Assembly (NCBI GenBank): GCA_965216035.1
Contig: CBDCFM010000021.1
Coordinates: 124,001 to 188,000, forward strand
Direction: 5' to 3'
DNA length: 64,000 nucleotides
DNA from: G963664115 sp965216035
GTDB taxonomy: Bacteria; Acidobacteriota; Terriglobia; 20CM-2-55-15
This document shows positions 42,887 to 52,355 of this stretch, one piece after another. The position numbers were made by a program, and so were the translations under genes. A model generated the notes under the pieces. The model saw only the letters and a list, made by a program, of their open reading frames with translations. It was not told where the DNA came from and did not search any database. The stretch's first letter is position 1; each line of letters begins with the position of its first letter.

Positions 42887-45379
42887 TTACCTCACGTTCC
42901 TGAGTTCGGTCAGTAGTTGGTCGCGCGATATCGGCATGCTGTCCATCCACACTCCGACAGCGTTATAGACGGCCGCAGCCACCGCGGGGGCTCCAGGCGC
43001 CATCGGAGGTTCGCCGATCCCGTGCGCACCATACACTCCGTAGGCCTTCGGATGCTCGATCAGTATGACCTCGATCTCATCCGGCACGTCGAGGATGCTC
43101 GGTGCCCGGTAGTCCAGCATATTGGGGTTGACCGGCAGTCCCGTCGATGTATCTACGAGCAATTCCTCGCCCAGAACGGCACCCAGCGCCATGACAACGC
43201 CGCCTTCAATCTGTTGCTCGAGTGCGAACGGGTTGATTGCCCGTCCCACGTCGTGGGCCGCCACGTACCGGGTCACGGTAACGGTACCGGTGAGGGTGTC
43301 GACTTCGACTTCGACGGCGTGCGATGCCCATGCGGTTCGCTGCCAGTCGGTGTCCTGTCTGTAAACGGCCCGTCCCAGAATCGGGAAACCCGCACTTTGG
43401 ACCACCGCGCCGACCTCCAAGCGCGTGGTCGGATCGGCTGTCATCAAGACCTCGCCGTCACGAATGTCGAGGTCGTCCGGGCTGACCTGGATTTGCTCGT
43501 TGCGGCGGGCGGCATCGCTGACCAGTCGATCGGCAGCGTATCTCAGGATCTGATTCTTCGCGTCAACGGCCGCTTCATACATTCCGCGGCCGCCGGTGTT
43601 GGTCTGTCGACTTCCACTAGTGCTTCCCGTGTCCGTCGTGTTATCCGTGTCCACGTAAGTCGCGATGCTGACGCTTTCGAGCGGAACACCGAGCGCCTCG
43701 GCTGCGATCATGACCATCTGGGTCCGCTCACCTGGGCCGATTTCAGTCGAGCCCGAAATACACTGGACGCTGCCGTCCGTGTTCACGATGATCTGTCCGG
43801 TGGCCGGGTTTGTTCCACCGCCGTGGCTGCAGGCGTGAGCGGCGATACCAATGCCGTGGAAGATACCGGGGCTCAGTTCCCGGGCACGCGAAGCGTGCCA
43901 CGTCTGTTGCCATCCAATGCGTTCGGCGGCAGAGGTGATGCAGTCGCGGATACCTGGATTGCTGAAGGGCCTTCCCGTATCGGGATTCCCGGTTTCGTTC
44001 AGGTTCTGGAGCCTGAACTGGACCGGATCCATACCAATTGCGTTCGCCGCGCGTTCGACCATCATCTCCAGTGCGAACGTTCCGTTCGGGTGGCTGACGC
44101 AACGGTACGCGCCGGACTTGAAACTGTTGGTAAAGACGTCGGTCGCTTCAAGCCGGAGGTTCGGGACATTGTAAAGGTGCTGCATCCCAAACCACGATCC
44201 GTTCGCGCCCCCGCCTCTCTGGGCTCCAACATTGGCGTACACTCGGAAGTTCCCGGACTGCATCGTCCCATCCCTATTCACACCGAGCCGCATTTCGTTG
44301 CGGAACTGGGGGCGGTGTGTCCGGGTGATGAAGTCTTCCTCGCGGGTATACATCGTCCTGACCGGACGACCCGTTATCCTGGCCAAAATGGCCGTGTGGA
44401 TCTCGGCAATGTCCACGCCCGACCGGTAGCCGTACCCCGAACCCATGTAGCCGGTCTGGATGACGCGTATGTGGTTGACGGGAATTTTCAGAGCGCGGGA
44501 AAGGCCGGCCCGGGACCCGTGTGCGTGTTGGCAGGTGTAATAGACAATGAGACGGTCTTGATCCCAGTACATCAGGGAGTTCGTCATCTCCAACGCCAGA
44601 TGTTGTTCGGTGGATTTCTGCAGAATTGCGTCGAGCGTCGTGTCGGCGCGTGCACCGTCCGGGTCCCCTCGCACCAGGGGCGGCGTGACCGAGATGATCG
44701 TGCCGTCTTCAGTGTTGTCCCATTGCTTAAACGCAAAGGGGCTGGTGCCTTCCATCATGCCCACCGTGGCGGGAAGAACGTCGTAATCCACATCGATCTG
44801 CCGGATCGCTTCGTCGGCGATATGCTCGCTGTCCGCGGCGACCACCGCAATGGGCGCCCCGACCTCAAATACTTCTTCGTTGAACAGAAACCGTTCAGGA
44901 GGGCTGCCTCCCAAGCGAACGTCCGAATACTCGAATGGTAGATTGAATCGGTGGAGGATTGCGACGACACCGGGCATCTGCTCCGCCCCCTCGGTCCGTA
45001 TAGCCATGACCCTGGCATGGGGATGGGGGCTGCGGAGCGTCCGGGTATAGAGCGTTCCGGGCATCTGCATGTGCTGCACGTATTTTCCAAGCTCAGTAAC
45101 CACACCCAAGCCATGGAGGCGGGGGATGCGTTGCCCGATCACCTGGAATTCCTGTGCTGCTTGCGCCGGGGGCGGTGGCGGCGGTGGCGGCATGCGGGGC
45201 GATGGAACGTTCAGGGCTCCCGCATACTGCTCGATGACGGGTTCGACCATCTCCGGGTATTCGCCGACCAGCTCGTGCCACTCTGGATTTGTCGACAGGC
45301 TGTTCCAATCTTCATCCGAAAGGCTGGCAGCATACCCTGGGTCCTGAACGATTCGGAGGGCATCCAATTCTTTGTTCAT
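42887..45379 (-). CDS. Molybdenum hydroxylase large subunit (xanthine dehydrogenase/IorB-like)
   Basis: 830 aa, with GGAGAAGTGAC upstream. Residues 1-75 form an unusual extension ending in a run of eight Pro (MPPPPPPPPAQAAQ). Then come the standard large-subunit domains: QRIPRLHGLGVVTELGKYVQ, LRSPHPHARVMAIRTEGAEQ, GAPIAVVAADSEHIADEAIR, molybdopterin-binding segments (GYMGSGYGYRSGVDIAEIHT, GAYRCVSHPNGTFALEMMVE, ISGSTEIGPGERTQMVMIAA) and the active-site Glu region AHGIGEPPMAPGAPAVAAAV. It belongs to the isoquinoline 1-oxidoreductase/aldehyde oxidase type, which uses a Mo-cytosine-dinucleotide cofactor. It pairs with the 2Fe-2S subunit upstream; no FAD subunit is present. Substrate unknown. Confidence 0.9.
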   Translation of the reverse strand: MNKELDALRIVQDPGYAASLSDEDWNSLSTNPEWHELVGEYPEMVEPVIEQYAGALNVPSPRMPPPPPPPPAQAAQEFQVIGQRIPRLHGLGVVTELGKYVQHMQMPGTLYTRTLRSPHPHARVMAIRTEGAEQMPGVVAILHRFNLPFEYSDVRLGGSPPERFLFNEEVFEVGAPIAVVAADSEHIADEAIRQIDVDYDVLPATVGMMEGTSPFAFKQWDNTEDGTIISVTPPLVRGDPDGARADTTLDAILQKSTEQHLALEMTNSLMYWDQDRLIVYYTCQHAHGSRAGLSRALKIPVNHIRVIQTGYMGSGYGYRSGVDIAEIHTAILARITGRPVRTMYTREEDFITRTHRPQFRNEMRLGVNRDGTMQSGNFRVYANVGAQRGGGANGSWFGMQHLYNVPNLRLEATDVFTNSFKSGAYRCVSHPNGTFALEMMVERAANAIGMDPVQFRLQNLNETGNPDTGRPFSNPGIRDCITSAAERIGWQQTWHASRARELSPGIFHGIGIAAHACSHGGGTNPATGQIIVNTDGSVQCISGSTEIGPGERTQMVMIAAEALGVPLESVSIATYVDTDNTTDTGSTSGSRQTNTGGRGMYEAAVDAKNQILRYAADRLVSDAARRNEQIQVSPDDLDIRDGEVLMTADPTTRLEVGAVVQSAGFPILGRAVYRQDTDWQRTAWASHAVEVEVDTLTGTVTVTRYVAAHDVGRAINPFALEQQIEGGVVMALGAVLGEELLVDTSTGLPVNPNMLDYRAPSILDVPDEIEVILIEHPKAYGVYGAHGIGEPPMAPGAPAVAAAVYNAVGVWMDSMPISRDQLLTELRNVR

Positions 45380-45395
45380 GTCACTTCTCCTTAAT

Positions 45396-46382
45396 CTAGG
45401 GCGCTACGGGTGAGCCAAACTCTTCCAAGATCTGGCGGACACGGGCCTCATCCAGCAGCGTGGGGTCCCAGATAGGTGTAATTGTACGTTCCGTTCCGGA
45501 AACGCCCATTATTCCCGGCCGTCCCGCCAATTCCAGAGCCAGGTCGTCGTAATCCTCGATTGTTCCCATAGCCGTCACGAAACTGAACTGCCGGGATTCT
45601 CGACCGCCTGCGGCGACCTGAGGCACTTCCGGCTCTTCGACGGCGATTGGCGTAGACGAGTAGGTGATTTGCTCGCCGCGCATCTCGGTTGCGGCCTTCT
45701 GCACTGTGGTCAAGATCTTCGTGTACTCACCACAGCGGCAGATGTTTCCTGCCAATGCTTCTTTGATTTCTTGGGTTGTTGGATTGGGATTGCTTTCGAG
45801 GAGGGCGTAAGTGGACATAATGAAGCCCCGCGTGCATATGCCGCATTGGAATCCGCCCTCATACCAAAATGCCTTTTGAACCGGGTGCAGTCCCCCGACT
45901 CCCGGCCCACTCGCAATCCCGGCCACCGTTCGGATCTCCTGCCCGCGGCCGGAGCGCGCGGTCAGCACGGCGCACCCATTCACAGCCCGCCCGTCCATCA
46001 CGATGGTGCACGCACCGCATTGGGCGCGGTCGCACCCCAGGTTGCTGTTCGACAGCGCCAACGTGTAGTTCATGGTTTCCCACAGGCTCTCGCGAACGTC
46101 TACCGTGACATCATGCGCCTCGCCATCGACATTCAGGGCAACACGGCGCGACCGAATGGAATCCAAGGGTACCGATTGCTGCGGCGCAGCCTCGGCGGGT
46201 TTGGAAATAAGCGTAGACGCGAAGCCGGCACCGCTCATCACCCCGACCGCGACGGCGCCCACGTTGCCTCGAATCAAAAAATCACGTCGTGTAATTGCCG
46301 GGCAAGCTGGCTTCGGTTCGCCCGAATCAGGCACCATCCGTTCTGTCGCTTCAGTTTGGTTGGCACCCTTACCTTCTGCCAT
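45396..46382 (-). CDS. Tat-exported 2Fe-2S subunit of molybdenum hydroxylase
   Basis: 328 aa, much longer than the usual 150-200. The N-terminal Tat signal is AITRRDFLIRGNVGAVAVGV. Two 2Fe-2S clusters: CDRAQCGACTIVMDGRAVNG-C (plant-type domain) and CGICTRGFIMS...NICRCGEY (all-helical domain). After about residue 245 comes an extra domain: SFVTAMGTIEDYDDLALELA, GRPGIMGVSGTERTITPIWD, PTLLDEARVRQILEEFG, which reads like a heavy-metal-associated (HMA) fold without the CxxC. First gene of the pair; the stop lies 16 bases before the large subunit start. Export would be as a folded heterodimer carried by this Tat signal. Confidence 0.9.
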   Translation of the reverse strand: MAEGKGANQTEATERMVPDSGEPKPACPAITRRDFLIRGNVGAVAVGVMSGAGFASTLISKPAEAAPQQSVPLDSIRSRRVALNVDGEAHDVTVDVRESLWETMNYTLALSNSNLGCDRAQCGACTIVMDGRAVNGCAVLTARSGRGQEIRTVAGIASGPGVGGLHPVQKAFWYEGGFQCGICTRGFIMSTYALLESNPNPTTQEIKEALAGNICRCGEYTKILTTVQKAATEMRGEQITYSSTPIAVEEPEVPQVAAGGRESRQFSFVTAMGTIEDYDDLALELAGRPGIMGVSGTERTITPIWDPTLLDEARVRQILEEFGSPVAP

Positions 46383-46713
46383 CGAGTCTCCTAGTTTTGA
46401 CCCTCAGTTACGGCTAGGACGGACGCCGTCGTCCAGCCGTACGTCGCCGTCACGGCAAGGTTTTCTGGCGGAACATCGGGTTAACGCCATGATTCTAGGC
46501 TCGCTGGGGTACGCGGTCAACTGACAATAACTGGTGTTTGATACCGAATATCTCTTGTAGATACCTCCTTGGAACTCCTCGAGAGAGTAGTCAAAATAGG
46601 AGCACTTCAGCAATGACGATGGGTTCATTCTGTGGCGATTTCATGGCTCTATCACGGGGAAGACGACCGACGACACCGCGTTACAGGACGTCAAGCGACC
46701 TCCGGCGAAAGCG
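46383..46713. other. Intergenic stretch of 331 bp
   Basis: Upstream region of the molybdenum hydroxylase pair and 3' side of the DUF5916 gene. TAGGAGACTCG precedes the 2Fe-2S subunit start. No further gene or convincing terminator hairpin was found. Confidence 0.5.
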
Positions 46714-49113
46714 TCAGAACCTGTGGGTATACATGATCTTTGAAGACAGTCGGCGGTCCAGGGTGTAGGTCTGGCCGGTCACAGGATCGTCCAGCCAGTT
46801 GTGGATGTAGACGAAATACAAATCGCTGCCGGGGCGGATAATCCACCGGAAGCGCGACTGCCACCCAATGACCGCGCTCTGCGTGTCGTACTGCACGTTG
46901 TTGACCAGCGAGATTCTGGGGTTGAACTGCGTCTCCACGATTGCCCGGTACAACTTGGTATAGAATCGCCCTTCCGTCAGCGATACACGGTTCCACTCAC
47001 TGGTGAAGGTGAACATCTTTCCAGGCGCAGCGCGGTAGTTGACTGTCATGTTGAGCCGCAACCGGTCGCCCGAGAAGAACTTGCCCCACTCCACTTGCGG
47101 CGACAGGGCGACCGGTCGGCGGCTGGTCGTCCGTCCCTGGATGCGATAGCGGGTAAAGGTGTAGTCTTGGCCAGCAGGGAGCGTCACTTCAGGCGCGATT
47201 CTGAAATCTCGATTGAGCAGCTCGTAGGTCGGGAGGACGTGAAACTGAATTGAATCCTGCCTGTGCGTTTCGACCTCTATCGCGGTGATGTCGACCTCCC
47301 GGGTCAACAGTCGGTTGTCGACCGGGTCCAGAAATAAGTCCATCCGTGTTCCGAAATTGAAGCGGCGGATCCATGGATGCTGTCGCGGCCGGGGGGCGAA
47401 AGTAATCTGCGGGGTGATGCTTCGGAAACCGGTTCGGCGATTGAATCCAATCGCAGCGTCGTAGTTCTCCTGGGTCTCTCTGAACCCAAGCTCAAGGCTG
47501 AGCGGATCGTTTGGATAGGCGAGCACAGCACCAAAGGCTCGGTTCTTGCCAGCGGTATCGATGGGATTCGTCGTGTGCAAGAAATAGCCGGTGGCGCTCA
47601 AGTTGTCAGAGCCAAGGAAAGTGGACGTCGCCAGGTGCATGTCGAAGCCAATGGTGTGCCGGTTGTCGGCGTTGCCACCACGAGTGCGACGGAGCGTGTA
47701 GAGGCCGCCCATGTAGGATTCTCTGAACATCCGCCGCCTGATGCGCACGATGCTGAAGTCTTCACCAAGGGAACCCCTTTGTACCTCTTGGCTCTCGTCA
47801 CCGGTCTGGACCTGCAGGACACCGATGTCGAAAGCACCGGCTTGGCCGGTCAGTTTGCCGCCGAAGTTGATCCGTTGCGGTCTGTTCTCTTCGTCGAGTC
47901 CGATCCGGCGACTTTGAAAAGGAATCAGAGCCCGGTCACCGCCAGCTGCGAAGTCAAAGAAGAGCGCGCCGTCGAGGAAGAAATCACGTTGTTCCGGAAA
48001 CAGCAACGAGAATCGGGTGAGGTTGATTTGGCGCGCGTCGACCTCGGTCTGAGCAAAGTCTGTGTTCACCGTGAGATTCGCTCGCAGACTCGGCGTGATG
48101 TTGTAAAAGAGATCGACGCCGATCTCGGCACTGTTCTGGGCGGGGGCTTCACCCCGACCGGGGAACGACTCTGATGTGCCCACCAGGTAAGGCTTGATGT
48201 CGAGACCGCGGCCCTGGGTTACATTCTCGATACCGGTCAGCAGGCCCGCATTGCTCATCCTATTCAACCCCTGATTGCGCAGCCACCCCATCCACAGGCT
48301 CACCTCGTTTTTGCGCGCGACCGTCCGCTGGAAGTTGACGCCCCACCCTTCGCTGTTCGGGTTGAAATTCATCGTGCGAAACGGAACTTCAATTTCTAGT
48401 GTCCAGCCAATGTCGCTGCGAGCTGATCGAGCGTCCCAGATCCCGTCCCACTCACGGTTATTCGTATTGTTCGGGCCTCTCAAAGAGTCGGCCATCGAAC
48501 CCAGTGGGTTCATCTCCCACCAATAGGCGCTCTGGCCATCATTGAAGGTGTCGATCGCCCACTGCAGCTTGTCGTCGGAGGGCAAGAATCCATCCCGTTC
48601 CATCTGGTAGTGAATCAGCTGGTCCGGCTCTGAATCGAACAGCGTGACCCCCATGTAGAGTTTGTCAGCGTCGTAGACGAAACGGACTTCCGTCTGCTCG
48701 CTGGCGGGCTGGCCATTGTCCGGATCGCGCTGCACGAAGTTAGTCGCCGGCACGGCGCGCATCCAGACGTCTTCATCCAGCGATCCATCCAGCGTGATCG
48801 ATTCGTCGGTGGTCATCCGTATGGCCTCCATCGAGCGGCGGTCACTCGGCGACGTCGAGGCGCTGCCACGGGGCACCTGCTGAGCGGCCGGCGGTGCGAT
48901 CCGCCGTACGACTGGATTCAACGCCTGCTCCAAACCCTCAGCCACCGTCGGCTGACTCTCCGCGAGGGGAGGCAGAATTGTGCCCACGATGACCAGAAGA
49001 GCCAAAGCGCATGTCAAATGTTTCACGACGACCGTACGAACCGTTTGCGGCCTCCAAAGATTAACGGTGGCGGCCGTGCGGTGCCGCTCCTCAGACACAA
49101 CGCCCTTGAACAC
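46714..49113 (-). CDS. DUF5916 outer-membrane beta-barrel with CBM9-like domain
   Basis: 799 aa. The hydrophobic export segment is HLTCALALLVIVGTILPPLA. Residues about 95-290 form a carbohydrate-binding family 9-like domain (ESITLDGSLDEDVWMRAVPA, TEVRFVYDADKLYMGVTLFD, ARSDIGWTLEIEVPFRTMNF). The rest is the DUF5916 barrel: INFQRTVARKNEVSLW-type strands, FSLLFPEQRDFFLDGALFFD, IGLDEENRPQRINFGGKLTG and QFNPRISLVNNVQYDTQSAV, ending in an aromatic C-terminal strand (SSKIMYTHRF) as expected for outer-membrane insertion. The start is uncertain: GTG 49113 gives a long N-terminus, and a later GTG near 49029 would put the signal at the front. Confidence 0.85.
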   Translation of the reverse strand: MFKGVVSEERHRTAATVNLWRPQTVRTVVVKHLTCALALLVIVGTILPPLAESQPTVAEGLEQALNPVVRRIAPPAAQQVPRGSASTSPSDRRSMEAIRMTTDESITLDGSLDEDVWMRAVPATNFVQRDPDNGQPASEQTEVRFVYDADKLYMGVTLFDSEPDQLIHYQMERDGFLPSDDKLQWAIDTFNDGQSAYWWEMNPLGSMADSLRGPNNTNNREWDGIWDARSARSDIGWTLEIEVPFRTMNFNPNSEGWGVNFQRTVARKNEVSLWMGWLRNQGLNRMSNAGLLTGIENVTQGRGLDIKPYLVGTSESFPGRGEAPAQNSAEIGVDLFYNITPSLRANLTVNTDFAQTEVDARQINLTRFSLLFPEQRDFFLDGALFFDFAAGGDRALIPFQSRRIGLDEENRPQRINFGGKLTGQAGAFDIGVLQVQTGDESQEVQRGSLGEDFSIVRIRRRMFRESYMGGLYTLRRTRGGNADNRHTIGFDMHLATSTFLGSDNLSATGYFLHTTNPIDTAGKNRAFGAVLAYPNDPLSLELGFRETQENYDAAIGFNRRTGFRSITPQITFAPRPRQHPWIRRFNFGTRMDLFLDPVDNRLLTREVDITAIEVETHRQDSIQFHVLPTYELLNRDFRIAPEVTLPAGQDYTFTRYRIQGRTTSRRPVALSPQVEWGKFFSGDRLRLNMTVNYRAAPGKMFTFTSEWNRVSLTEGRFYTKLYRAIVETQFNPRISLVNNVQYDTQSAVIGWQSRFRWIIRPGSDLYFVYIHNWLDDPVTGQTYTLDRRLSSKIMYTHRF

Positions 49114-49398
49114 TGGCCGATCCGATCAATTATGGTGGGTTGCTGATCCTTGTCAAGGCGCCGAGTTCCGCCGGTATTTGGATTGCCGCGGTTGGGTACA
49201 CGGTTTTCAGAATATTCATTGTGATGACTGCGGGATGGACCGGCACCTGCCCTTACTGTACTGGGCGCTGGATGTCGGACACTGCCGCGCATTGAGTGGT
49301 AGAGCTTATGTGGCGCGCTACATAATCCCTATCACGGCGTTCTGGCGCCGGCGGCTTTCATAGATCACACGCCTGTGGTCGCCAAACCGTCCTTGTGA
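49114..49398. other. Intergenic stretch upstream of DUF5916 gene and kinase leader
   Basis: Divergent promoter region. No gene recognised on either strand. Confidence 0.5.
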
Positions 49399-49442
49399 CT
49401 GTTTGGTTGACCTCGATGCCCACCTGTAGTCTTATGCATCCA
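49399..49442 (+). promoter_or_regulatory. Kinase 5' leader, class II
   Basis: CTGTTTGGTTGACCTCGATG, then CCCACCTGTAGTCTTATGCA. Matches 32181-32224 and 52110-52153 with few changes and ends at the kinase start relic. Confidence 0.55.
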
Positions 49443-49558
49443 ATGCAACCCGGCACACAGCTCTCAATCACTGCGAAAACGTCTCCGCTCTGATTCCGAG
49501 CGGCAGGCGGGAGCTGTGGCGTGCACCCGACACGAAGCGCGTGCGCAAAACCGTTTGA
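49443..49558 (+). pseudogene. Relic of a Ser/Thr kinase 5' end
   Basis: ATG 49443 reads MQPGTQL, then the frame is lost. In another frame GRRELWRAPDTKRVRKTV-stop matches GGMGEVWRARDTKLGRDVAI. It ends 93 bases before the VOC gene. Confidence 0.7.
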
Positions 49559-49651
49559 CGGCCCGTGCCCGTCCTCCTGAACTCGGTGAACGTGAAATGA
49601 GCCGGGGCGAGGGAAGACCGGTGGCGTGGGGCCACAGAGGAGGATATAGGG

Positions 49652-50451
49652 ATGAGGCATCTACTGCGGGCCGTAGCGCTGGTGTTGACGGTGTCGCCGG
49701 CATTCGCCCAGCTTGCCGTGCCCAACGATGCGGGACTGACCTACGGGCACGTGCACCTGAACGTGACTGACATCGAGGGGCACAAGCGGATGTGGGTCGA
49801 GCATTTCCGAGGCGTCGTGGTCGAGAGGGGGCCCCTCAACGCTATCCGGCTGCCCAACTTGCTCCTGATACTCAGCGACCGCGAGCCAACCGGCGGGTCG
49901 GCCGGTTCCGTTGTCAATCATTTTGGTTTCAAGGTGCGGAATCTCGCGAAATTTCTCGCCGATTGGCGCGCTGCCGGATACGAGGTCGACTCCGAGTTCA
50001 CAGGGAGCGAAGGTCAGCCCAACGCTTACGTGACGATGCCTGGTGAAGTCCTGGTCGAGTTGCAGGAGGACCAGGGTTTGTCAGTCGAGGTGGCCGGCTA
50101 CCACGTTCACTTGTTGACGACAGAGTACGAGGCGTTGCTCGACTGGTATCTCGACGTGTTCGGACTCGAGAAGCGCTCGCGCGGCCGGATCGAAACCACC
50201 ACCAACGTGCCCGGTATGAACATAAGCTTCGGCGACCTGCGTCTCGGGGATGCCCCCACCGGGGGCGTGCGATTGATCACATCGGTTTCGAACTCGACGA
50301 CCTGGAAGCTTTCTGCGAACAGCTCAAGCGAAAGGGTATCGAGTTCGACGTCGAATATCGCGAGATCGACCGCCTCGGGCTGAAGATAGCCTTCATCACC
50401 GATCCAGCGGGCACCTACATCGAGCTGACCGAAGGCTTGGACGCGTACTGA
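49652..50451 (+). CDS. Exported VOC (glyoxalase-fold) protein, frameshifted near 50262
   Basis: ATG 49652 (GAGGAGGATATAGGG upstream) encodes signal MRHLLRAVALVLTVSPAFA, then two VOC modules. First: GLTYGHVHLNVTDIEGHKRM, VNHFGFKVRNLAKFLADWRA, AYVTMPGEVLVELQ. Second: GYHVHLLTTEYEALLDWYLD, VFGLEKRSRGRI. After APTGG the frame slips by one base; the other frame completes the fold with RAIDHIGFELDDLEAFCEQL, KRKGIEFDVEYREI and TDPAGTYIELTEGLDAY-stop at 50451. One base too many in a G run at about 50262 explains it, by mutation or sequencing error. Substrate unknown. Confidence 0.8.
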
Positions 50452-50549
50452 CCTGCCGGTGGGAGGGCGCCCCTACATCTCTTGGTGTCGAAAGCTGGCG
50501 ATTGGGTGTCGAAGGCGAACACCCGCTCCCGATGAATAGCAGGGAGCGT

Positions 50550-50951
50550 CTACCGGACAAAGACCTCCACGATGTCCACCGGGTCCGCGTTGGGGTTTCG
50601 GAAACCGTGCAGCGTGCCGGCATCCAGATAGTATGGGTGCCAGGGTTGTACGTCGACCGACTGAGAGCCATCGAGGTCGAGTGTCATCGTGCCCGTAATC
50701 GGCATGAACAGGTGGTAGTCGACGTCGTCGTGGGTGTGCAACACGCGCATTCCACCTGGTTCGACAACGACTCGGAGCACCCGGAGCTCCGGCTGATTGC
50801 GCAGCGTTGCATTGCTGACGCCGACGTCGTCGGAACCTGCGAGCGGCCGGAGCGGGGTGGCGCGGTTGCCGGTGACGACCGCGGTCTGCGCCGCCCCGAC
50901 GACGAAGGAAATCGACACGAGTCCTATCACGAGAACGGCGTATCGTGGCAT
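50550..50951 (-). CDS. Exported cupin protein
   Basis: 133 aa. The start at 50951 follows GGGAGGACTCC; the signal peptide is MPRYAVLVIGLVSISFVVGA. Single cupin domain: LRVLRVVVEPGGMRVLHTHD, DVDYHLFMPITGTMTLDLDG, WHPYYLDAGTLHGFRNPNAD, PVDIVEVFVR. His of HTHDD and LHGF are likely metal ligands. Periplasmic, function unknown. It is intact, unlike the other cupin gene at 35 kb, to which it is only distantly similar. Confidence 0.82.
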   Translation of the reverse strand: MPRYAVLVIGLVSISFVVGAAQTAVVTGNRATPLRPLAGSDDVGVSNATLRNQPELRVLRVVVEPGGMRVLHTHDDVDYHLFMPITGTMTLDLDGSQSVDVQPWHPYYLDAGTLHGFRNPNADPVDIVEVFVR

Positions 50952-51106
50952 GGAGTCCTCCCTGAGGTCAGTTGCTGGTTCGTTGCCAGGGTCTTTTAAC
51001 TACACGAGTATACGCTGGCCGTGCGACGCGTCCTACTTTCAGACCGCTGCGATCATTCCGAACGCCTCATCGGCAAATCTCCCTGTTGCTCTCGTGGTTG
51101 CCACAC

Positions 51107-51343
51107 TCACCGGCTCGGCTGATAGGCGTTAGCGACAATGCTGCCTTTTTCGAGCGCGGCCACCCACTGGGAACCGGAAAGGAGCTTTGTCGTCCAGGCT
51201 GCCTTCACGGCGCCGCCGGCGGTCACAGCCAGGGACACGGCTGCAGCGCTCTCATCGTCGGGCGCCTCGATCATGAACGCAGCGTCGTAGTCGCCGAAGG
51301 TGAAACCAGCAGCGAGAAGCTTTCCGCCGACGGACTCGGCCAC
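51107..51343 (-). pseudogene. N-terminally truncated GYD-domain protein
   Basis: The frame reads MAESVGGKLLAAGFTFGDYD, AAFMIEAPDDESAAAVSLAV, TAGGAVKAAWTTKLLSGSQW, VAALEKGSIVANAYQPSR. This is the C-terminal two thirds of the GYD family (GGKLxxxYxxFGxYDxVxIVExPDxxSAAAxxLA). The usual first 35-40 residues (MPxYxxxxxYTxxG...) are missing; a stop codon lies directly upstream and the frame would have to start at a GTG. It adjoins the 3' end of the GlcG-like gene. Probably a remnant. Confidence 0.65.
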
Positions 51344-51359
51344 CGGTCAGCCGGCCTGT

Positions 51360-51863
51360 CTATTCCGGACGGGCGAGACTCGCCGAATCCCCGAACACGG
51401 CCCGAACAGCCGCGATGGCGCATTGATCGTCGGCACTGCCAACACCGCCGCCGGCGCCGACGATCTGCCCGTCGACATAGATAGGAAAGCCGCCCGGTTG
51501 CGGAAAATCGCCGACCCATTCCGGGGCGCGGTTGACTTGATTGTTGACGCGGTCGAACAATTCCTCGGTCGCCCGGCGCCAGCGCGCCGCCGTCCTGGCT
51601 TTCAGTTGCGCAGTCATGCTCCCGGTCTCGGTGGTATCGTCGGCCCCTTGAAAGGCCAGCAGGTTTCCGTACGGGTCCACCACCGCGATGGCAATGTTTG
51701 CACTATCGCGCGCCGCGATCGCCATGCACGAGGCTACGATCTGGCTGGCCGCATAATGGGTCAGGAATTTTCGCTCCATCGTCAGCGCCTGCGAGGCAGC
51801 CGACGTGGTGGCGGAGGTGGCCATCGCTGCGGTAACGGCAATGAGCCAGAAACGGTCTAACAT
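51360..51863 (-). CDS. Exported GlcG/HbpS-family heme-binding-like protein
   Basis: 167 aa. The start at 51863 follows AGGAGGATTTGCG; the signal peptide is MLDRFWLIAVTAAMATSATT. The GlcG/HbpS fold is evident from NIAIAVVDPYGNLLAFQGAD, TARTAARWRRATEEL, FPQPGGFPIYVDGQIVGAGG and GVGSADDQCAIAAVRAVFGD. HbpS in Streptomyces binds heme and senses redox stress; GlcG accompanies glycolate oxidation genes. Neither role can be fixed here. The GYD fragment follows on the same strand. Confidence 0.85.
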   Translation of the reverse strand: MLDRFWLIAVTAAMATSATTSAASQALTMERKFLTHYAASQIVASCMAIAARDSANIAIAVVDPYGNLLAFQGADDTTETGSMTAQLKARTAARWRRATEELFDRVNNQVNRAPEWVGDFPQPGGFPIYVDGQIVGAGGGVGSADDQCAIAAVRAVFGDSASLARPE

Positions 51864-52022
51864 CGCAAATCCTCCTAGATGCCCCTGTCTCGCACAGATT
51901 CTTCATTGGCACCATCTGCGATTGGGGGCCATTGGCCGGGTCGACAAGGCACAGATTACTCCCGCCACCGGGTCGACTCAATACTACGCGTCATTCGGGC
52001 TCCGCGGGGCGGACGATTCGTG

Positions 52023-52052
52023 ATTTCAAATTCTGAAGGAACGCGTATCGGT
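52023..52052 (+). pseudogene. Probable relic of a Ser/Thr kinase 3' end
   Basis: ATTTCAAATTCTGAAGGAAC then GCGTATCGGTGCCC aligns with TGGTTTGAAGAACTGAAGGA and following bases of the tail at 16929-16982 (LKERVSVP for LKERVPAP), with the frame broken. It sits 57 bases before a class II kinase leader, as if one kinase ended and the next began. Confidence 0.5.
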
Positions 52053-52109
52053 GCCCGAGCGGTGCCTGGTTCGCTGTTCGCTGACGAAAATCCAATACAG
52101 TCGTTGCGA

Positions 52110-52153
52110 CTGTTTGATTGACCTGAATTCCAACCTGTAGTCTCATTCATTCA
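52110..52153 (+). promoter_or_regulatory. Kinase 5' leader, class II
   Basis: CTGTTTGATTGACCTGAATT, then CCAACCTGTAGTCTCATTCA. Third copy of the class II leader; ends at the kinase start relic. Confidence 0.55.
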
Positions 52154-52320
52154 ATGCAAGCGGACAACAACAGCGCAGCTAGGAAATCCTCTCACCGTTT
52201 GGCCAGTGAGGCATGGGTGAAGTCTGGCAGGCATGCGACACGCAGCTCGGATGCGATGGCGCAACTAAGACGCTGCCAGGACAGTTTGCTCGTGATTGGG
52301 GCCGACGGGGAGGGTTTGAG
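52154..52320 (+). pseudogene. Relic of a Ser/Thr kinase 5' end
   Basis: ATG 52154 starts MQADNN, with degraded text. From about 52209 another frame reads GMGEVWQACDTQLGCDGATK, TLPGQFARDW, matching GMGEVWRARDTKLGRDVAIK, TLPEEFARD. The ATP-site Ala-Ile-Lys has become ATK. It ends just before the ribosome site of the family B gene at 52356. Confidence 0.8.
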
Positions 52321-52355
52321 CGCCGACGGATCGGATCGCTGACTGGGAGGGAAGT

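Noticed and set aside
42917..44941. A 674-codon plus-strand open frame opposite the molybdenum hydroxylase large subunit
   Set aside because: It mirrors a clearly coding minus-strand gene; the product is Arg/His/Val-rich with no domain. Long antisense frames are expected in GC-rich genes.
46520..46660. A fourth copy of the 131-bp element near 46600
   Set aside because: Some shared words (GGGTTCA, GGCGATTTCA, CGACGAC) but no matching ends and no gapless alignment.
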